A stretch of 16,178 bases of DNA, taken from the NCBI GenBank assembly GCA_947624845.1, contig CANQMB010000016.1, positions 1 through 16,178 on the forward strand, given 5' to 3'. The stretch is from an uncultured Bacilli bacterium. Lineage in GTDB: Bacteria > Bacillota_I > Bacilli_A > RF39 > UBA660. Position numbers and translations under genes: made by a program. The notes under the pieces were generated by a model, which saw nothing but the letters and a program-made list of their open reading frames with translations, was not told the origin of the DNA and did not search any database. Positions 6,289-11,011 of the stretch are shown piece after piece (the first letter of the stretch is position 1; each line of letters starts with the position of its first letter).

Positions 6289-6897
6289 CTAAATTAGCGT
6301 AATACAACCTAATAATAAAATAATAGATACTAAATTCAAAAACCACTCCGATTGAAAAATACGAGGTAGTGTCTTTCCAATTTTAACAAGTAAATGATAA
6401 ATTCCATACCCCATCATTCCACCAACTAAATTCAATAAAATATCGTCAATATCAAATACTCTACCAATGGCTAATTGAACACATTCAATAGAAATAGACG
6501 CAATCAAAACTAAAATCAGAGGAATATAAGGTTTTTCCGTCTCCAAATAATAACTGACAAAAAAACCAAACGGTAAAAACATCATCATATTGCCAAGTAC
6601 ATTTTTAAAAAACAAGCGACTTCCCAATGAATATCTTAAAATTTCTCGAAAAGGGATAAAATTATTGGTAGCCCAGGTAGTCGTATCTTGAAAAGTAACT
6701 ACTTGGAACAAACATAAAATATAGATAATAAAAGATAACATTAGTAACTCTTTATATAGAATAAATTTTGTTTTATTCTTAATAATATAACTAATTCGTA
6801 AAGAGATAATGATGACAATGGAAATTAAAATCATCGGCCAAGTAAAATCGACCACACCTTTCAGTGTCGTTGACAGTGGTTGAAACACTCTATTCAC
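6289..6897 (-). CDS. VanZ-family membrane protein
   Basis: A 202-aa integral membrane protein with about five or six membrane segments (near 20-40, 48-68, 98-117, 124-145, 148-170 and 185-202). Features of the VanZ-like domain are NFIPFREI after the second segment, NVLGNMMMFLPFGFF (loop and helix) and a D-I-D-D-I-L-L-N motif before the fifth. VanZ itself gives mild teicoplanin resistance, but most relatives have no known role. The start is GTG at 6897, overlapping yqfD by 8 bases. The real start could be a few codons downstream, because the ribosome site (GAGGAAG) is close. It stands where phoH and yqfF lie in Bacillus. Confidence 0.82.
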   Translation of the reverse strand: MNRVFQPLSTTLKGVVDFTWPMILISIVIIISLRISYIIKNKTKFILYKELLMLSFIIYILCLFQVVTFQDTTTWATNNFIPFREILRYSLGSRLFFKNVLGNMMMFLPFGFFVSYYLETEKPYIPLILVLIASISIECVQLAIGRVFDIDDILLNLVGGMMGYGIYHLLVKIGKTLPRIFQSEWFLNLVSIILLLGCITLI

Positions 6898-8077
6898 CTT
6901 CCTCTTCTTGTTCTTTTTTTAAATCTTCTAATTGAATATCTTTCAAACTGACAGTATCCGTTATGTCTTCTTTCACTTTAAAAAAGATATCTACTTCTAT
7001 TTTACTATTTTTATGTGACTTTTTCAAAGTTTTTTGAGAAATAATCTGATCTTCCGGATTTAATTTTGCTTTTAGTTTTTGACGCGCTAAAGATAAGGCG
7101 AGCAAATATGCATCACTCGAATGGTGAATTTGTTTTTTTACTTTTACTTCTTCAAAAGTAGTATAGGAAAGTTGAAGAGGAATTAGAGGATTTTTATAAA
7201 GAATCTTCCTTGTTTTTTTTGACTTTGAATAAGGGAAAAAATCAAAAAGAGAAAAAGAATGATTTAAAAACTTTATTTCGAATCGCCTTTTTTGGTTGCC
7301 TGTTTTTTCTAATTCTTGATAATCATATGGAATAGAAAGATGAACTTGATACCAAACTTCAGCATACACTTTGGCCTCAGCGCGAACTTTACTTACAGGA
7401 TCTTCTTTATTTTTAATAATTCCACTGACAATAATATCACCTTTTTGGACATAATCGTTTTTCTTTTTTACAATTTCTCCTCGAGTCGCATCGATTTCTA
7501 AAATTCGTCCTGCTTTTTTTGCAATAATACTTTGAGCATCTGTTGGTTTCGTCTCCGTTTTTCTTTTTCTCTCTTCTACATTGACGCGATAAGTCGTTCC
7601 TACTTCTTCAATTTCTAACCATTCAATCCGATCTCTTTCTTTTTTTAATATTTTTTTAATAATTTCTTCTTTTTTATCAAAACTTACTTTCAAACGATAA
7701 GGCTGAATTCCATATTCAGCAAGATCTGACAATACAATTTGTCTAATTTCTTCTTTGGTGTGGATCACTTCTACTTTTAAAAGTAGCATCGACATAAATT
7801 TTAATAAAATTAAAGATAAAAAAATGGCACAAACAAAATAAAAATATTTCTGAAATAGATACTTTCCTTTGGCTTTTCCATAACGATTTACTACTTCGAT
7901 TTGATAAGTAGATTTTCTTTCTAAAATCTTTTGATATGTATTTTCATCTACTGATATGAAAAGAGAATTTTTCTTTCTTTCGATATCAAGAAGTGGATAG
8001 GACCAAGAAATTAACTGTCTTAAAAAAGATTCTGGATTTCGTCCTGTAATTTTTAAACGATAATAGCTTTTAAACAT
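6890..8077 (-). CDS. yqfD: Sporulation protein YqfD
   Basis: A 395-aa membrane protein of the YqfD family, known from sporulating Bacillota where yqfC and yqfD are made in the mother cell. The N-terminal 70 residues form a soluble domain. One strong membrane segment spans about 76-100, followed by a long extracytoplasmic region containing VGTTYRVNVEER and the conserved stretch GRILEIDATRGEIVKKKNDYVQKGD (split here between residues near 195 and 220). The C-terminus is very acidic (EEEGE). The ATG overlaps the yqfC end by 8 bases, with GAGGT 5 bases upstream. The pairing with yqfC makes the call firm; whether this organism sporulates is not shown here. Confidence 0.87.
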   Translation of the reverse strand: MFKSYYRLKITGRNPESFLRQLISWSYPLLDIERKKNSLFISVDENTYQKILERKSTYQIEVVNRYGKAKGKYLFQKYFYFVCAIFLSLILLKFMSMLLLKVEVIHTKEEIRQIVLSDLAEYGIQPYRLKVSFDKKEEIIKKILKKERDRIEWLEIEEVGTTYRVNVEERKRKTETKPTDAQSIIAKKAGRILEIDATRGEIVKKKNDYVQKGDIIVSGIIKNKEDPVSKVRAEAKVYAEVWYQVHLSIPYDYQELEKTGNQKRRFEIKFLNHSFSLFDFFPYSKSKKTRKILYKNPLIPLQLSYTTFEEVKVKKQIHHSSDAYLLALSLARQKLKAKLNPEDQIISQKTLKKSHKNSKIEVDIFFKVKEDITDTVSLKDIQLEDLKKEQEEEGE

Positions 8078-8309
8078 TTTCTACCTCAATTTTTAAAATG
8101 ATCCCATAAATTAAAAGCTCTTCATCTAATAGACGATTTAGATGCATATTTTGTCCATGGACAATAATTTTTTTGTTTTTTGTCAAAAAAACAATGCGCT
8201 CTTCTTCTAAAGAAATAATTTTTTCGTAGTTTATCACATGAATTCTATCTTCGTATATAGTAATTTTAAAACGATTATCGTCGATATATTCTCTCACTTT
8301 GTCAAACAT
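8070..8309 (-). CDS. yqfC: YabP/YqfC-family sporulation protein
   Basis: A 79-aa protein of the YabP/YqfC family: a short beta-rich domain with a central IHVINYEKIISLEEE region and a C-terminal LLIYGIILKIEVE strand pair. It lies directly before yqfD and overlaps it by 8 bases, as in Bacillus and Clostridium genomes. The start at 8309 has AAGGTGAT three bases upstream of the ATG. The gene begins only 25 bases after the yqeY terminator T run, so no room exists for a usual promoter between them. A promoter inside yqeY, or leakage through that terminator, would be needed. A small hairpin (8316-8320 with 8326-8330) covers part of the ribosome site. Confidence 0.82.
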   Translation of the reverse strand: MFDKVREYIDDNRFKITIYEDRIHVINYEKIISLEEERIVFLTKNKKIIVHGQNMHLNRLLDEELLIYGIILKIEVENV

Positions 8310-8333
8310 GTTATCACCTTATTAAAAGGTATG

Positions 8334-8360
8334 AAAAAAGATTAGGAATTATCCTAATCT
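8334..8360 (-). terminator. Terminator of yqeY
   Basis: A perfect 9-bp stem (8339-8347 with 8352-8360) with a 4-base loop, then six T on the minus strand (complement of 8334-8339). The yqeY stop codon TAA (8349-8351) is inside the loop, and the last codons form the upstream arm. Confidence 0.88.
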
Positions 8361-8789
8361 CGTCTTAATTATTGAACTTACTTCTTGCATGTTATAGCGA
8401 CCTTTCACTTTGGGAGTCACTTCTTTCATAATTTTTCCCATATCTTTGAAAGACTCCGGTTGAACGATTTGAAAAGCTTCATCAATAATTTGATTGACCT
8501 CATCAAGCGTTAGCTGTTCAGGCATATAAGTCATTAATATTTCCAATTCTTCTTTATTTTGAAGAACTAAATCATCTCGTCCTGCTTTTTCAAATTCTTT
8601 GATAGAATCATTTCTCATCTTAATTTGCTTATCTAAAACACCAAGTACCAAATCATCTGTAATTTCCTTTTTCGTATTAATGTGTTCCAAATCAATGGCA
8701 GCTTTCACCATTCGAATTACATCTAATTTCTTCTTATCTTTATCTTTCATTGCTTGGACTAAGTCTTTTTTAATTCTTTCTTCTAACAT
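8349..8789 (-). CDS. yqeY: GatB/YqeY domain protein
   Basis: A 146-aa all-helical protein of the YqeY family, related to the C-terminal tRNA-binding part of GatB; its own role is not settled. Typical blocks are the N-terminal LVQAMKDKDKKKLDVIRMVKAA, the centre EKAGRDDLVLQNKEELEIL, and the C-terminal GKIMKEVTPKVKGR. Length is normal for the family. GGAGGG lies 6 bases before the ATG at 8789. In Bacillus yqeY follows rpsU directly; here a putative metalloprotease gene with its own promoter stands between them, and yqeY has its own promoter at 8807-8835. Confidence 0.92.
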   Translation of the reverse strand: MLEERIKKDLVQAMKDKDKKKLDVIRMVKAAIDLEHINTKKEITDDLVLGVLDKQIKMRNDSIKEFEKAGRDDLVLQNKEELEILMTYMPEQLTLDEVNQIIDEAFQIVQPESFKDMGKIMKEVTPKVKGRYNMQEVSSIIKTRLG

Positions 8790-8806
8790 GTTATCCCTCC
8801 ATAACT

Positions 8807-8835
8807 ATTATACTAAAACATTTCCAATTCGTAAA
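8807..8835 (-). promoter_or_regulatory. Promoter of yqeY
   Basis: On the minus strand TTTACG (8830-8835) is 17 bases from a perfect TATAAT (8807-8812), which lies 17 bases upstream of the yqeY start codon and just before its ribosome site. Confidence 0.65.
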
Positions 8836-8841
8836 TCTTCG

Positions 8842-9789
8842 TTATGATTTTTTTCTAGTATTATATTGATAACGTTTCACTAAATTAGAAACATTTTTTT
8901 GAGCTTCTGCATATTCTTCTCTTTGATTAGCACCCAACATTTTATCTAGATTTGTCCATAGATGATAATATCCCCACTCTACTGTATAATAATCGAATTG
9001 ATCACCAAGAACATCTAAATGTCCAAGAAAGCGAGCCTGATCGATCATTTTTTTAAAAGTAGAATTTAAATAGAGAGGTTGAATCTCATTTCGAATAGAC
9101 TCGTAACCTAAACATCCTCGACGAACATCACTATTTTCAATATAAGAGTTGAGCAGATGAGAAAATGTAGAATCTAAAATATTCAATCTAGAAAAATGAA
9201 CAATTTCATTTCGAATATCATGAGTTTGGAAAGTATTTATTACTTCCTCTAAAGCAGATTGTTCCGCCTTTTTTGTAAATACATTGTATTCAAGTAAACC
9301 ACATCGATAATAATAAAAACCGTTTTTGATATAGATGGGAGTATGAACAGAATTCACTAAGTGATTGAATTCATGAATAAAATCTTCGAGTAAAAAAAGT
9401 GGATCTTCAATTTTATAATCTGTAATTGAGATATGATGATCAAAAGAGCGAAGATCTCCTCTTTTAAATAAATCTAAATCTTTGATTTCAGTCAATAAAC
9501 AAGCTTTAATCTCCAAATTTTTTAATAAAGTTCCATAATCCGTGGCAAAAATTTGTGAATTTTCTTTTAACATTTGAGATAAATTCTCGTGAGTGAAATC
9601 AATGGTTGCATTCGATAAAGCATAGTATATAGTCGAAAAACAATCCATTCCATAATAAGAGAGCATTCCAGCAACGGCTAGCCACTCCAAATCATAGACT
9701 TCTTGATTTATCTCTTTATTTTTATTCACTGCTGTAATTAAGTCTTTGCTCTCTTCAATAATTTGATTTATATTTTTATAAGCAATCAT
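8842..9789 (-). CDS. Putative zinc metalloprotease (HExxH protein)
   Basis: A 315-aa protein I cannot assign to a named family. Residues 139-143 read HEFNH, a zinc-protease HExxH motif in a predicted helix (EDFIHEFNHLVNSV). A glutamate pair 38 residues later (E181, E182 in ALEEVINTF) could provide the third ligand, as in gluzincins. No signal peptide is present, and the hydrophobic stretches are too short for clear membrane segments, so it is probably cytoplasmic. I chose the ATG at 9789 because GAGGTGG stands just upstream; an in-frame TTG at 9825 has no ribosome site. It has its own promoter (9814-9842) and lies between rpsU and yqeY, which are otherwise neighbours. It could instead be a non-catalytic relative. 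Confidence 0.6.
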   Translation of the reverse strand: MIAYKNINQIIEESKDLITAVNKNKEINQEVYDLEWLAVAGMLSYYGMDCFSTIYYALSNATIDFTHENLSQMLKENSQIFATDYGTLLKNLEIKACLLTEIKDLDLFKRGDLRSFDHHISITDYKIEDPLFLLEDFIHEFNHLVNSVHTPIYIKNGFYYYRCGLLEYNVFTKKAEQSALEEVINTFQTHDIRNEIVHFSRLNILDSTFSHLLNSYIENSDVRRGCLGYESIRNEIQPLYLNSTFKKMIDQARFLGHLDVLGDQFDYYTVEWGYYHLWTNLDKMLGANQREEYAEAQKNVSNLVKRYQYNTRKKS

Positions 9790-9813
9790 ATTCCACCTCA
9801 AAAACCAGGCTAT

Positions 9814-9842
9814 ATTATAAAACAACTCTTTCTATTTTTCAA
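9814..9842 (-). promoter_or_regulatory. Promoter of the HExxH protein gene
   Basis: On the minus strand TTGAAA (9837-9842) and TATAAT (9814-9819) are exactly 17 bases apart. The -35 begins directly after the T run of the rpsU terminator. Confidence 0.75.
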
Positions 9843-9843
9843 G

Positions 9844-9872
9844 AAAAAAGGAAGATTTTAATCTCTTCCTTT
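9844..9872 (-). terminator. Terminator of rpsU
   Basis: A 9-bp stem (9847-9855 with 9864-9872) with an 8-base loop, then a T run on the minus strand (complement of 9844-9849). The rpsU stop codon (9858-9860) is inside the loop. Confidence 0.82.
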
Positions 9873-10061
9873 ATTTCTATTTCTATTTCTCTTTTGTGTA
9901 TTCTTTATGCCTTCTTTTTTTGCTTTTCTTCTTTTTACTCCTGGCTTATCATAACATTCTCTTTTTTTGCATTCAGAAGGGACACCGTCTCTCGCTACTT
10001 TTTGCTTGAACTTTCTTAGAGCCATATCTAAGTTTCCATTCTTAACAGTTACTTGCGTCAT
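9858..10061 (-). CDS. rpsU: 30S ribosomal protein S21 (bS21)
   Basis: Small-subunit protein near the anti-Shine-Dalgarno region, needed for initiation. The 67 aa show the family pattern: TVKNGNLDMALRKFKQKVAR, then ECKKRECYDKPGVKRRKAKKE, and a very basic tail. I start at the ATG at 10061, which has GGGAGGG 6 bases upstream; an in-frame start at 10091 would add ten residues foreign to the family and overlap the promoter region. It has its own promoter (10094-10123) and terminator, so it is a single-gene unit placed between the bacteriocin cassette and the HExxH gene. Confidence 0.95.
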   Translation of the reverse strand: MTQVTVKNGNLDMALRKFKQKVARDGVPSECKKRECYDKPGVKRRKAKKEGIKNTQKRNRNRNKGRD

Positions 10062-10093
10062 TAATTTCCCTCCCTTCACATTTACTAACAATG

Positions 10094-10123
10094 ATTATAT
10101 CACAGGAATAATTTATTTTTCAA
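10094..10123 (-). promoter_or_regulatory. Promoter of rpsU
   Basis: On the minus strand TTGAAA (10118-10123) and TATAAT (10094-10099) are 18 bases apart, with TGA directly before the -10 as an extended -10. It lies in the short gap after the last bacteriocin-cassette gene. Confidence 0.75.
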
Positions 10124-10157
10124 TAATTTTGTTGTATTTTTATACGTTTTTGCCAAT

Positions 10158-10313
10158 TTATACGATAATTTCATACAAATTTCTGAAAAATAAACCTATA
10201 TGATATCCAGAATGATAGAAAAATAAAAGAAACGTATGAAAAAAATATAAAAGTATGGGCAACAGCACAATACCGATGATCCATGGATAAAGTTTCTTTA
10301 TTTTAATGGACAT
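10158..10313 (-). CDS. Small membrane protein, candidate bacteriocin immunity protein
   Basis: A 51-aa open frame found in the gap before rpsU. It starts MSIKIKKLYPWIIGIVLL and ends at TAA 10158-10160. A basic N-terminus (three Lys in residues 4-7) precedes one hydrophobic segment over about 11-33, followed by an aromatic, partly charged tail (residues 34-51). It overlaps the end of the upstream leader-peptide gene by 16 bases, with AAGG very close to its ATG, so translation is probably coupled. Small cationic membrane proteins straight after class II bacteriocin genes are often immunity proteins, but nothing in the sequence proves that. No double-glycine leader is seen. It could also be a spurious frame, though its length and overlap pattern argue against that. 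Confidence 0.5.
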   Translation of the reverse strand: MSIKIKKLYPWIIGIVLLPILLYFFHTFLLFFYHSGYHIGLFFRNLYEIIV

Positions 10314-10462
10314 ACCTTATTTTCACTAATCCTCCGAATGGAACTTCCAAGTCCTCGACCAATATTGATAATCAAATCTAAAATATTGGTAAAGGCATTT
10401 ATAATTGATCCTGATAAAGTTGTTCCACCAACAATTTCATCTAAATTTTTGATTTCTCTCAT
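10298..10462 (-). CDS. Double-glycine leader peptide, probable bacteriocin subunit (second peptide)
   Basis: A 54-aa precursor found by reading the sequence. The first 13 residues, MREIKNLDEIVGG, form a typical double-glycine leader (Glu3, Leu7 and Ile10 in the usual spacing before GG). Cleavage would release a 41-residue peptide that is hydrophobic in the middle (NAFTNILDLIINIG) and basic near the end. It carries GRGLG, a GxxxG motif at residues 35-39, a Ser-Ser-Ile-Arg-Arg stretch and one Cys at 51. Its ATG overlaps the stop of the preceding peptide gene as ATGA, so the two are translationally coupled. With the first peptide and a C39 exporter alongside, a two-peptide (class IIb-like) bacteriocin is the best reading; a signalling peptide is the alternative. 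Confidence 0.75.
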   Translation of the reverse strand: MREIKNLDEIVGGTTLSGSIINAFTNILDLIINIGRGLGSSIRRISENKVCPLK

Positions 10463-10602
10463 GAGCTACTACATGCATTCGGATGAACAATCCCCTCAAT
10501 TACACCTGAAATAAAAATGATGGCAGCAATGATTCCTAAAACAATATAGGGACTGCCTCCTCCGGTAATCTTTTCTAATTTTTCATTCGTTAATTCTTTC
10601 AT
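10459..10602 (-). CDS. Double-glycine leader peptide, probable bacteriocin subunit (first peptide)
   Basis: A 47-aa precursor. Residues 1-15, MKELTNEKLEKITGG, are a textbook double-glycine leader of the kind cut by C39 peptidases. The mature part (32 residues) starts GSPYIVLGIIAAIIF, has a GxxxG motif (GVIEG, 33-37) and ends with a His-Pro-Asn-Ala-Cys element and three Ser. This hydrophobic core plus G-x3-G and P-x2-C tail resembles small class II bacteriocins. I start at 10602, where AGGAGG lies 5 bases upstream; an in-frame ATG at 10668 would add 22 residues and lacks such a site. It overlaps the accessory gene by 20 bases and the second peptide gene by 4. Confidence 0.82.
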   Translation of the reverse strand: MKELTNEKLEKITGGGSPYIVLGIIAAIIFISGVIEGIVHPNACSSS

Positions 10603-11011
10603 CCTTTCCTCCTTTCCAACAAGTTTTAAATATTTTCCATACTTTTTCTTTTTTCCGATAAATTTCAATAGGAATTACGTCAAATAAAGAATATGAATTC
10701 TTCCACTGAATATGAACTTTTACTTGGTGATAATTTCTCTTTTTCCTTTTTAAGATATTTCGAATCACCTCTTCTACTTCAATGGGATACGTTTCTCCTT
10801 GAATAAATAGGGTTTTATTTTTCATAAGTTGCTCCAACATCTTGGAATCTAGAAGAAATTGAAGAGACGATTTAGAAACGACAGTTGCATTTGTAGCATA
10901 ATAGTTCTTATAAGTTATTTGATTAAAATAACAACAGCAACCAATAAAAAACAGAAGAAAAAGAAAGGAAAAAACATACAATCCCAAATAAATTTCATAT
11001 TTTTTCTTCAT
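10583..11011 (-). CDS. Membrane-anchored accessory protein, minimal membrane-fusion-like
   Basis: A 142-aa protein with one N-terminal membrane segment (about 9-29, with three consecutive Cys at 25-27) and an extracytoplasmic domain rich in predicted beta strands. Its place between the C39 exporter and the bacteriocin peptides is where HlyD/LcnD-type accessory proteins are normally encoded. The layout (short N-terminus, anchor, a Y-rich strand region, then alternating strands ending KIFKTCWKGGK) recalls the two ends of such a protein with the long coiled coil missing; usual family members are about 400-500 aa. That relation is inference and not a clear motif match. The ATG at 11011 has AAGGG 8 bases upstream and overlaps the exporter gene by 17 bases. 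Confidence 0.55.
   Translation of the reverse strand: MKKKYEIYLGLYVFSFLFLLFFIGCCCYFNQITYKNYYATNATVVSKSSLQFLLDSKMLEQLMKNKTLFIQGETYPIEVEEVIRNILKRKKRNYHQVKVHIQWKNSYSLFDVIPIEIYRKKEKVWKIFKTCWKGGKDERINE

Noticed and set aside
6281..6346. Longer ybeY N-terminus starting at 6346
   Set aside because: It runs through the end of the VanZ gene; AGGAG at the right distance marks the ATG at 6280.
10603..10668. Longer first bacteriocin peptide starting at 10668
   Set aside because: The extra 22 residues precede an ideal double-glycine leader, and AGGAGG marks the ATG at 10602.
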